Part shown: piece after piece, positions 1 through 10,170 of the stretch | How the letters are laid out: every line of letters begins with the position of its first letter | Position numbering within the stretch: the first letter of the stretch is position 1 | NCBI GenBank assembly: GCA_023630585.1 | Contig: CM042558.1 | Coordinates: 6,429,300-6,493,299, forward strand | DNA: 64,000 bases | Reading direction: 5' to 3' | Origin: Cranoglanis bouderius | Taxonomy: Eukaryota; Chordata; Actinopteri; Siluriformes; Cranoglanididae | Program-made: the position numbers and the translations under genes | The notes under the pieces: generated by a model | Told to the model about the DNA's origin: nothing | Seen by the model: the letters and a program-made list of their open reading frames with translations, nothing else | Database searches by the model: none

Positions 1-516
1 CTTTATGCGTGAATGTGATCATTTCAGCAAGCAAGAAAGATGCATGAGAGTGCAGAAGGGAAAAAAAGAAAGAAAGAAAGAAAGAAAAGAGATGAGAGAG
101 GTTGTTACTGAGATGTTCCTGCTTGCACTTTTCATATGTATTCTCTTTTGTTCAATTCTATATTTTTAACTCTGATCTCAGTGCTTGAAAGTGAATTTGC
201 TCTAATATAATACATTATTATGCTTGATATAGTTATGCCAATAAAGACGGTAAACTGATTTGTGCTGAGTAATAGAGACAGAGAGATACAGACAGAGAAA
301 GGGAGCTGTATCAAATAAAAATGCTGAGTAACTCAGCTCTCAGCCTTGAGCCACGAGAGCACAGCATGCAAACAGCTTAGCAACGGCATTCACACGTTTA
401 ATTAAATGTTCCATGTGGAGAAATCAGATCTATAGACCTTCTTATACTGACCAGCAAATTGCTACAGTTAATAAACTCGCTTTTCAAAGCATGGATGACG
501 GTGCAGGACCGAGACT

Positions 517-575
<59 letters not shown>

Positions 576-1954
576 AGAACTAATAGGCTACTAATCCTCC
601 AGAGTTCAGGATGTTGGTGGGGTAGCAGGTTCCCAAGCTCAAGCTTACTCTCCCCATGCCCGTCTCAACCTGCAGTCTGACAAGAATGAAAAATTCCTCA
701 CATTCCTCAGGGTTGGGGGACCCAAACAGCCAGTGAGGGGCTGGAGAGCAGCTTTCCACAAGTGGAGAATATACAAACAACCTGCAGACCCTCCACCCTG
801 AGCCACACATGATGGAGAAGGTCTGGAAATGTGGGAATGAAGGGGGAATTGGTGAGTGTTTTAAGAGAAAGTGGATCGCTAGTTGTGTAACTGTATATAC
901 ATATAGAGTGAACTTTTGCAAGCCTTATGAGGTGGTTGTTTGATGCTAAACATTCACTCAAACCCATACTTAGCGGGAGTGGTTCAGGTGTGTGAAAAGA
1001 AAATTCACTTTACACAATAAAAATTCAAACTGACGTTATGAGTAGTGGTTAAAGTAGTAAATAACACAATATTAAGATATTTATACAGTATACTTTGGCG
1101 CCAGTGACAGTCTCTTGGTCACAACCCAAGGCCCACTGACACTACTATATTAACCCAAACTTCCTTTCGCATTTTCTGAAATCATCTTCTGAGACAATCA
1201 CATAGTTTATACACCATAATATACACATGATTGCATATTTTGTACATTTGCCTCACTACTTTAATCCTAATTGTTTCACATAAAGCAAAGATAAGTGTTT
1301 TGACTACTGTGTCAAAATTTTTAAAGTTCAGCCTCATCTGTGTCTCGCATTCTTCCTGAATCCTGACAAACCAATGCTGCATGCATGCCAGGACTAGATT
1401 CCAGCCAACCCCTTGCATTTCTAAAATTGCCATGCTCCTACAGCTCTGTATGCTGTATGAAGTAAATGTGAGTCTTCAGCTCTAAGGTATCGCACTGGAG
1501 ATACTTGGTTATTTTCTAAACCTTCGACCTCTGGAAAATCCCTCAGTCAACACTTACACATGCCAACTTGAGGCAGCACATTCCAGTGTCACAGGATAAG
1601 CAGCAGAAAGAACAGTATCTGGGTAGTGTCCTAGACTGATGTAGAAAGATAAATGATGCTGTGCTTACTCCATGCTGGAAGCTTGACGCTCCCCTACATC
1701 TACAATCAGAACTAGCTTGTACTCTTTTCAATGAAATCCATGATGGAATAGCTGTCATTTATATGATAAAGTCAACAGACCCAAAGTCTTGTGATTGTAA
1801 ACCTCCTCCAGTGTACAGGAAATACTTTATGACCTATTCTGAACACGGGAGGTTGACTACATTATCTGTTTATCAGCTGACAAACATCCAGTGCATATAG
1901 TGAATTTATTGGTGTGTAAAGCACCTTGAGGCCCTGGTTCATGGGCAGACTATT
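1..1954. other. Gene-free AT-rich DNA
   Basis: No coding region could be supported here; the open frames are short and show no family resemblance. It holds a GAAA-type tract near 66-90 and the (TG)n microsatellite listed separately. No transposon termini were recognised. Confidence 0.5.
518..575. repeat. (TG)n microsatellite
   Basis: About 29 TG dinucleotides with one CG interruption, read directly from the sequence. Confidence 0.97.
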
Positions 1955-2230
1955 AAAATAACGTAGCCAGCTGCCATTTCGTCCAGGCATCGCTTGCAAA
2001 TGCTCCTATTAAACTAAGTGCTATGTCTTTTTGGTGGCGGGGCTTGCTTGCGCTCTCAATGGCCCCAAATGCCCAGAAGAGATGGACCATCATTGTGGTC
2101 ATGTGACCCGCTCTCGTATTACACAGCTTGGCTAATATCACTTAAGCGGCAGAGCATGGATGAAGCATCGATCCAGATGTTCGCTTCGAACCACCACGGT
2201 TCATTCGGATTTAGCCGATTAAGTCTTATC
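1955..2230. promoter_or_regulatory. Low-repeat island, possible conserved non-coding element
   Basis: This stretch lacks simple repeats and recognised transposon sequence and is richer in GC than its surroundings. It contains GCAAATG (POU-like) and CACTTAAG (NKX2-like) words. These are weak motifs. A regulatory role is inferred from composition and from its place in the upstream desert of dlx3b. It could equally be an old unrecognised repeat. Confidence 0.2.
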
Positions 2231-2849
2231 TAGCATACAAAATACTTCAAATTGGCATTGTGCAGATTTAAAGTCATGCTAGGAGACGAAAAAAATATAT
2301 CACTTTAAATGCTACAGCTCTTTGAAGTTCCCTGAAATGCTCTATGATGATGGCTTCATTTCAATGGAACAGGAAATCCCAAATATGGATAGAGTTCAGA
2401 AAGATGAGGAGGGTTGGGGGAACTCCCAACTGCACCACAACACAAGGAGGATTATGGCTTTGAATAAGCTTCAACAGATTCTGTCTAGCCTTCACCACTC
2501 GTTTGCAGGCTTTGTGTACAATGTGGAAATATATAAATATACACATACGCGTTATACACACACGATTAGCTGTCTGAAGAATTAATCGGTTTGAAGAAAT
2601 AACTGTTCACTCCTTTAAAAAAAAAAGGTACCAGGAAAGGTGATACCAGTGAAAACCTTTTTGTTGGGGGATCTTTAACCATTTTTTGTACCACATAAAG
2701 CCAAAAAATTCCTACCAATAAATGTTGGCATTATGTAAAAGGATTGTTGCGATGTGAAAAGATTATTCAGTTTATGTGGCAACAAAATAAATGGTTGAAA
2801 ACTATAGACCAGGTGGTTTTATGGAACCTAAAATAATTCTTCTATAGCA

Positions 2850-3009
2850 GTGGTCACCAACCCTCTTCCTTGAGATCTACCTTCCTGCAGGTTTCATCTC
2901 CAACCAAAATCGAACACACTTGTTTTAGTTGATCAAGAGCTTCTTAAGGCAATGATTATGATTGGAGAAAAAGTCTTCAGGAAGGTAGATCTCCAGGAAA
3001 AGGGCTGGT
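2850..3009. mobile_element. Short MITE with inverted termini and 8-9 bp target duplication
   Basis: The left end (CACCAACCC...GAGATCTACCTTCC) and the reverse complement of the right end (ACCAGCCC...GAGATCTACCTTCC) are inverted copies. The word tctatagca flanks both sides (2841-2849 and 3009-3017), as expected of a duplicated target site. A duplication of 8-9 bp and a body of 160 bp suggest a non-autonomous hAT-type element. It has no coding capacity. Confidence 0.6.
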
Positions 3010-3230
3010 CTATAGCATCAAGATACAGCCATATCTACTTGGTACTCATCTGATGGGTTTCCTAGGGATGTGTGGATGCAGTTCATACAAATGCTTCCGA
3101 ATGAAAGTCCAGGACTTTCAGAGATTCTTCCAGCATCTATTTTTCAGGAACTTTGTAATACGTCGATTTGTATGATATGATGTGATTTTTTAATGTTGTC
3201 TTTGCAACAAAATCAAACACTTAATAACTT

Positions 3231-3448
3231 GGCAGCAGGTCACTAGTCACCTCACAGCTCCAGGGTCACCAGTTCGATCCTAAGCTTTGCTTATTGTTTG
3301 TGTGAATGAGTGTGTGAATGTGTGTGGACAGACGTCTCATCCAGGACGCATTCACGCCTCACACCCAGTGTTTCCAGGATCGGCTCTGGATTCATCGAGA
3401 CCCTGGCCATGATAAAGCAGTTACTGAAGATGGATGAATGAGGGAATT
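3231..3448 (+). repeat. Degenerate SINE-like dispersed repeat
   Basis: It carries the order typical of a fish repeat seen several times in this window: a 'cacctcacagctccagggtc' head, a TG-rich middle, a 'ggctctggattc' block, 'gataaagcagtt' and a GAATGA-type tail. The same order recurs near 23.1, 27.5 and 32.6 kb. Confidence 0.55.
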
Positions 3449-4468
3449 AATGAATGATTAATCAAATAATTAACTTTTTTTATGCTGCATATTACATGCA
3501 TTTTAAACGCTTCGCAATAGAAAGGGTTATTTTCCAGTTGTTGTTATTTTTTTTCAGTATTTCCTAATACTAAATTTCATTAGGGCAAACCCTTGAACAG
3601 ACCCTTTTTAAAGTCCAAGTCATACATCTATCTGACATGAGGATCTCTTCTTCCTTCTTTCAGGCAATAGTTAAGTCTTCTGTGTGGTCTTGGTGTTGCA
3701 TTCTGCTCACAGCCTCGGCATGGGTGCAATGGGACCCATGCTTCACTCCATCTTCACTTAAAAACTTAAAAAAAAAAACATTTCAAAATGAATGAAATGA
3801 CAAATTTTTGGAAGCTAAGTTAAGTTCGAATGTTTACATCAAGTTGTCGCTTCACAGAATGAGACACACTTGTCACTAAAATCCCATAATACTGTGGTTT
3901 CTATAACGAACTGCACACACTGTAGTCAGTTAATATGTTAATATGTGTAAGGTGTAAATGGAAACAGATGGTTGTATTGTTGTGTCCAGCAGGTGCCTGA
4001 GCAAGTTTAAGCTTTGAAAGAATTGTACACCAGAGACATGACATGTCTATTCCTACATACTTGATACTACATTGCAGAATCAATTAACATCATTACTGAC
4101 CCCTGATTCTTTCCCACACACCTATAGACTAGCGCACTACCAGCCTTCTTCCTGTATGACCTGTTAGGAGTCTGAAGGAAAGGTACAGAAAAACACTCAC
4201 AGGTACTTCCTGGGCTTTTCCGTCAGTCTGTGCTGCGCTACGGAGAATCCGAAAAAGCTGCCTTTGGTTTTTCCTTCCTTTATAACCGGGAAGCGGACAT
4301 CCACATTAAATCCACAACACGTTTGCGCGGTGTATATTATGCAGAAGCAGAAGTGCAGCAGAGTGCCGGGAGCCATGTTTAAGTCTCCTTCTGTCCCTCA
4401 GTCTCACTCTGAACAAGACCAGAGTTTCACTCACACTCCATGGGAACAGTGCGCTCTCAAGCTCAGTC
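3449..4468. other. Unassigned non-coding DNA
   Basis: AT-rich sequence without a supportable gene, transposon terminus or long simple repeat. Confidence 0.4.
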
Positions 4469-4592
4469 GCGCGCGCGCACACACACACACGCACACACAC
4501 ACACACACGGCGCTCTTAAGGTGTTTGTTCTCAGTCGCTTTCTCCACCTCTTTGTCCCTTCAAATACACTGAGAAATTTCTGCCCTTAGGCA

Positions 4593-4628
<36 letters not shown>
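4469..4628. repeat. (CG)n(CA)n tract followed by (GT)n tract
   Basis: Alternating purine-pyrimidine runs: CG then CA at about 4469-4508 and GT at about 4594-4628. The two runs are complementary and separated by about 85 bases, so they could pair on one strand. Confidence 0.9.
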
Positions 4629-4630
<2 letters not shown>

Positions 4631-4662
4631 GGACTGCAACTACACATAGAGTACGTTATGTG

Positions 4663-4719
<57 letters not shown>

Positions 4720-5027
4720 GTAAAATGAAGTGTAGTACACAAAGTTTCCAGAGAACAGGACAAGTCCTTCATCAGCTGTGCAAGTGCTTCTGAGGTTGCA
4801 GGAGGTCTATCTATCTATCTATCTATGTATCTATCTGTCTGTCTGTCTGTCCGTCCGTCCGTCCGTCCGTCTATCTATCTATATATCCATCTATCCGGCT
4901 ATCTGCCTATCTATCTATCTATCTATCTATCAATCTATCTAGTAAAATGAAGTGTAGTACACAAAGTTTCCAGAGAACAGGACAAGTCCTTCATCAGCTG
5001 TGCAAGTGCTTCTGAGGTTGCAGGAGG

Positions 5028-5066
<39 letters not shown>

Positions 5067-5249
5067 GTCTGTCTGTCTGTCCGTCCGTCCGTCCGTCCGT
5101 CTATCTATCTATATATCCATCTATCCGGCTATCTGCCTATCTATCTATCTATCAATCTATCTAGTAAAATGAAGTGTAGTACACAAAGTTTCCAGAGAAC
5201 AGGACAAGTCCTTCATCAGCTGTGCAAGTGCTTCTGAGGTTGCAGGAGG

Positions 5250-5336
<87 letters not shown>

Positions 5337-5352
5337 GTCTGTCTATCTATCT
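4663..5352. repeat. Tandem triplication of a 222-bp unit embedded in (TCTA)n
   Basis: A core of about 88 bases beginning agtaaaatgaagtgtag occurs at 4719, 4941 and 5163, exactly 222 bases apart each time. It is followed by variable TCTA/TCTG/TCCG tetranucleotide runs. In the third copy the tail is a long pure TCTA run. Read on the - strand, the core is followed by (AGAT)n, like the 3' end of a non-LTR retroposon with a microsatellite tail. A diverged + strand copy of the reverse-complement core lies near 41630-41695. The retroposon origin is inference. Confidence 0.85.
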
Positions 5353-5353
5353 A

Positions 5354-5672
5354 CACTATATGGCCAAAAGTGTGTGGACACCTGACCATCAGACCTATAT
5401 GCGCTTTTTGAACATCCCATTCCAGATTTAGTCCACCTTTCCTGCTATAATATCCTCCACTCTCCTTGGAAGGCTTTCCACTAGATTGTGGAGCGGAGTT
5501 GTGGGGATTTGTGCTCATTCAGCTACAAGAGCATTAGTGAGGTCAGGCACTGACGTCAGGCGAGGAGGCCTGGTGCACAGTCAGCGCTCCAGTTCATCGC
5601 AAAGGTGTTCAGTGGTCAACTCTGTGGCAAGTTTGGGGAAGAACTACATATGAGAGGGATGGTCAGGTGTAT
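5354..5672 (-). mobile_element. Tc1-like non-autonomous element, internally deleted and 3' truncated
   Basis: It begins with the terminal sequence CACTATATGGCCAAAAGT after a TA and matches the copies at 24815, 20208 and 57851. Within it, the sequence jumps near 5617 from the transposase-derived part ('ttcagtgg') to the far flank ('tcaactctgtggcaa'), so the middle is missing. The opposite terminus is not present. Confidence 0.75.
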
Positions 5673-7724
5673 TGTGTGTAGTAGGCCAGGTCTTCCTGTA
5701 CCGCAATGAACTGGATGTTTCTGCTTTATTCATAATAGAGTGCTACACATGGGATGTTGTATTTTTGTGAAAGAATGATTTAAGAATTTCACTGAATTTT
5801 TTTCAGTAAACTGGCTTGGTTTTGTTTTGTTTACATTGTTGATATATGTTTCTCTCTTTTTGCACACAGTCAAGGTATCTATAGCTAGACTATTCCTAAA
5901 GAATCTTTATAGTTTATCTCTTCATCACTCTCTCTTCATCCCTTTGTCTCTTAGTCCTTTGTCATGCTCTCTTTGTTACTGTCTGTATCTCTGTCTCTAT
6001 CTCTTTGTCTCTCTCAATCCATCCCACAAAGATGCCTGTTGCTGCATGTTTTAACATCTTGAATGGGTCTGTAGTTTCCCCCACTTCTGTTCTGTTACTT
6101 TTTAAAGAAGAATGTAAATAAAACAGCAGTCCATCAAGTCACATTGATCACACATGCATGATGAGGACAATTCCAAAAACTCTGAGAAGTGTTTCAGTGA
6201 TTCAACTTAAAATGGATTTGTGTAGACGTGACTACACAGCAGGCCTGTTTGTAATAAACATTTGTTTGTGAGAACTCTGGCTTCTGAGTCTCCTGGGCAG
6301 GCTGATTGGAATAGCGCTGCCCACGCACGGGAGTCCCGATAAGAGCTCCTCCTTACAGTGAGGCCACGAAGGACTGACCTTGGATCAGTCTGTCATGTTT
6401 TTACAGCGGTAATCTGCTTACAGAGGAGAGAGAGGGGAGGAGGAAAGCACTGCCATGAATCAATTTCCTCACTCTCTCACATAATGCTGCTCCTGGATTG
6501 GAGTTATTCGCCTGTGTGTATTTGCGTGTGATTGAGCTGAGGAGTGTGTGTGATTTTGTTCTGTCAGCTAAACCCTTAAAATTCCTACAAAACAACACCA
6601 TCCGCAAACACACCCCAGCCCCCATTTCAAATAATGACTAATAAAGGCTAATAATGAAAGAATAATAACAAAAAAAAAGCTGACCCATAACATTGAATAA
6701 AAGCTGTCATTGTTTAACCAAGAAACAAATCCTTGTACCAACCCCAGCATCATATCCAATGTGCAGTCTCTTCCGTCTCTTAACCTTTTGCATGCTCTCA
6801 GTGGAACATGACCATATCTGCACATGGTGGCTGAAAAGAGCAAATGCTGCATCCTGTTTCTTTTCACTGATCCTGAACAACCCAAAACTCCCAGACATGA
6901 TATGTCTTGCATCAAGAGAGTGTTGTCTTTTTGAAAAGAGAAGTTTGCCTCAAGTTGTCTATGAAGTGATGCTTCGTAGATTGTAGATTTCAGATAACAG
7001 ATGTGCATTCCACAGCAAGTCTCCCTGCAACAAGAATTTTATGATGTATCTCATTTTTGTGTCTATTATAGCTGTGGACTTAAGCATAATTTTTTTTAAT
7101 TAAACAAGGAGATTTTTTTTTTGCTATTGAACAAAACAAAACAGAAGCACATTTATTGCTGCAGACATATTCTAATGTCTTAAACAATATTGAAAATATT
7201 TCAAATGTGATAATGGTGCAAGCACTTAAAGACAGAGAAAATGTATGTAACCATGGTTCTGTGTGAGTTTCCTTTGGAGCTAGTGCAGTTTTCCTGACTG
7301 CTTGTTTGCTTGCTGAATACCAATAGTAACTTCTTGACTGTGACCCCATGTGGGTAGCCTATAAAAGGTCCCTGCTATGTCATGCTCAACCTCTGGCCAT
7401 TCTTGTTAACCCGAGTGACCCATATATCATGGTGGTCCTCCACTCAATCGTAGAATCACAGTTACATGCATGACATCCCAAATTCTGGAGCATAAAAATA
7501 TCCCAGACTTTGAACATTCCACAGAGCAATAGTAAATCCATTAATAAAAAATGGAAAGAATATGGCACCACTGTGACACTGCTTACAGGAGGTTGTCCAC
7601 TAAAAGTGAGATGAGGTAAAGAGGGGATTAGACAAAGAAGAAAAGTTGGCATGGTAGTCAGATAGTAACTTAAAAAAAAACCCAAACGAGCCAACCAAAC
7701 CATGGAAAAGTGTTACCTTATTGT
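5673..7724. other. Unassigned non-coding DNA
   Basis: No gene could be supported. A low-repeat stretch at 6240-6530 has balanced composition and could be regulatory. A perfect TATA-type word (tataaaagg) lies near 7360 but no gene follows it, so it may belong to an old transposable element. Confidence 0.4.
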
Positions 7725-8053
7725 CTGGAAAACCATGAGTTCGAATCCCGACAATGACACAGCCATCAAAATTGGATGTCGTCTCTGGATGGGAGGGTAA
7801 ATCACAGCAACACTAGCCAATCATAGGTGTCTGTGAGCTCATGTAGGCTATGTGGAAGAGGGTAGATAGCGCTTTCCTCTGAATGTGTTACTCTGCTCTG
7901 TGATGCAGCATGAACAACAGTTTGAAAAAGATTGGTTAGCTGGCTTCACATATCCCAAAGGAAGCATGTATTAGACTTCACCCTCCCCAGTTGGTAGCTG
8001 TCATATGATTGGAGGGAGCTGGCTGGTGAGTGGGAATTGGCAGATTGCTCCAC
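7725..8053 (+). repeat. SINE-like dispersed repeat
   Basis: It starts with a box-B-like word (gagttcgaatccc) and continues with sequence I recognise as a common fish interspersed repeat, ending near 'gtgagtgggaattggc'. The 5' tRNA-like head (box A) is not clear. It is followed directly by (GA)n. Confidence 0.6.
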
Positions 8054-8090
8054 TTATGGCCATAGACACATTCTGAGCTCATAGAGAGAT

Positions 8091-8091
<1 letters not shown>

Positions 8092-8125
<34 letters not shown>
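8092..8125. repeat. (GA)n microsatellite
   Basis: About 17 GA units, directly visible. Confidence 0.95.
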
Positions 8126-8128
<3 letters not shown>

Positions 8129-8258
8129 CGTATAAATACAGTATATATGGGACAACAGGACTCAGGTATGCCACATTAGTAATAATAGCTGAAACCCAAA
8201 CATCTCATTCCCAGTGCAGACTCATGCTAAACCATTCCCCATCTTCTACAATATGATA

Positions 8259-9575
8259 CAACCCCAACTCCAAAAAAGTTGGGATGCTGTGTAAAATGTA
8301 AATAAAAACAGAATGCAATGATTTGCAAATCTCATAAACCCATATGTTATTCACAATAGAATATAGAAAACATATCAAATGTTTAAACTGAGGAAATGTA
8401 CCATTTTAAGAAAAAAAGAAGGTAATTTTGAATTTGATGGTTGCAACTCGTCTCAAGTTGGGACGAGTTGGGACGGGGCAACAAAAGGCTGGAAAAGTTA
8501 GTGTTACTAAAAATAAACAGCTGGAGGAACATTTTGCAACTAATTAGGTTAATTGGCAACAGGTCAGTAACATGATTGGGTATAAAAATACATTTCCTTT
8601 CCAGATGTGCAAGCTGCCCATTCCATAGGCACGATTGCACCCCCATACCATCAGAAATGCAGGCATTTGAACTGAGCGCTGATAAAAAGCCGGATGGTCC
8701 CTCTCCTCTCTTTAGTCCTCTTTAGTCCAGAGGATGCGGCGTCCATGGTTTCCAAAACGAATTTCAAATTTCGATTTGTCTGACCACAGAACAGTTTTCC
8801 ACTTTGCCTCAGTCCATTTTGAATGAGCTTTGGCCCAGAGAAGGCGGCGGTGTTTCTGGATCATGTTCACATATGGCTTCTTCTTTGCATGATAGAGCTT
8901 TAACCTGCATTTGTGGATGGCACTGCAAACTGTGTTCACAGACAGTGAGTTCTGGAGGTGTTTCTGAGCCCATGCAGTGATTTCCATTACAGAATCATGC
9001 CTGATTTTAATGCAGAGCTGCCTGAGGGCCTGAAGATCACAGGCATGCAATGTTGATTTTTGCCCTTGTCCCTTGCGCAGATTTCTCCAGATTCTCAGAA
9101 TCTTTTGATGATATTATGTACTGTAGGTGACGAGATATTCATAGTCTTCGCAATTTTACGTTGAGGAACATTATTCTGAAATTGTTCCACAAATTGTAGA
9201 TGCAGTTTTTCGTAGATTGGTGAACATCTGCCTATCTTTACTTCTGAAAGACTCTGCTTCTCTAACATACCCTTTTTATACCCAATCATGTTACTGACCT
9301 GTTGCCAATTAACCTCTAGCTGTTTCTTTTTAGTAACACTTACTTTTCCAGCCTTTTGTTGTCCCCGTCCGAACTTTTTTGACACGTGTTGAGGCCATCA
9401 AACTCAAAATTACCTTCTTTTTTTCTTAAAATGGTACATTTACTCAGTGTAAACATTTGATATGTTTTCTATGTTCTATTGTGAATAACATATGGGTTTA
9501 TGAGAATTGCAAATCATTGCATTCTGTTTTTATTTACATTATACCATTATCCCAACTTTTTTGGAATTGGGGTTG
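8259..9575 (-). mobile_element. Tc1/mariner-type element with long terminal inverted repeats
   Basis: The element is bounded by TA dinucleotides (8257-8258 and 9576-9577), the target site of Tc1/mariner elements. Its ends begin CAACCCCAAyTCCAAAAAAGTTGGGA. Inverted similarity runs much further than the tips: about 8259-8605 matches the reverse complement of about 9265-9575. The interior carries a broken transposase on the - strand, described separately. Confidence 0.85.
8712..9385 (-). pseudogene. Tc1-like transposase, broken and truncated
   Basis: Two - strand segments cover the N-terminal DNA-binding half. The upstream one (9385-9095) has a helix-turn-helix-like stretch, 'QRKIAKTMNISSPTVHNIIK'. 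The second (9050-8712) continues with 'ALRQLCIKIRHDSVMEITAW' and the first catalytic region, 'WKTVLWSDKSKFEIRF', where the Asp of WSD is the first D of the DD34E triad. A frame break separates the two, and the frame ends at 'ILWTKED', so the second Asp and the Glu are missing. It cannot make an active transposase. Tc1-family assignment is secure from the WSD motif, the TA flanks and the terminal repeats. Confidence 0.8.
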
Positions 9576-9703
9576 TACATGAACAGCAGGCTAATGGAGA
9601 CTCATAATTATGCTGTTGATCTGAATGCATTTTTTGCATTTAACACAATTAATGGTGCGACTGCATGGGCGTATGGTTGTGCATTGCATGCTAACAGTAC
9701 AAT

Positions 9704-10162
9704 AAGGGCTTGAAATTAACTTTGTAGCTCACCAACCACTGGGGGTTTACCAATTCAACTGATAATCGTGAATTTTTTTTAGTAGAAGCTCCATAAATGT
9801 TCATCTAATTATTTGCATTGTCTTTTCCGAGTGCTGGAATTGTGGTGTAATATTATTACCTTTACACATTACTTTCCCGTTTAACTCTTTGTCTTTTCAC
9901 ACCAACATCAATATTTTGCTAGATTTGGTTAAATAATCAGCATAGAAATAAAAGAAATAAAATGAGAATGATAAACTGTATAGAAGTTTACATAAGAATG
10001 GTCAAGCTGAATTGAGAAGCTGAGCATGTCCTCTCATACACGTGGTATGTGTTGTTTACAGACTATATAATTTATGCCTTTTTAATGAGCAGTAAGGACA
10101 GCCGCCAGTGGCAAATTTTACCCACATTTTGCAGGTGGATGTGTATTAATTTCAAGCCCTGA
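9704..10162. mobile_element. Non-autonomous hAT-like element with 8-bp target duplication
   Basis: Terminal inverted repeats AAGGGCTTGAAATTAA (left) and TTAATTTCAAGCCCTG (right) bound 459 bases. The flanks agtacaat (9696-9703) and agtataat (10163-10170) match at 7 of 8 positions, the duplication size expected of hAT elements. There is no transposase frame. Confidence 0.75.
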
Positions 10163-10170
10163 GTATAATG

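Noticed and set aside
7355..7365. TATA box (tataaaagg)
   Set aside because: No gene or transcript-like structure follows; more likely part of an old repeat or chance.
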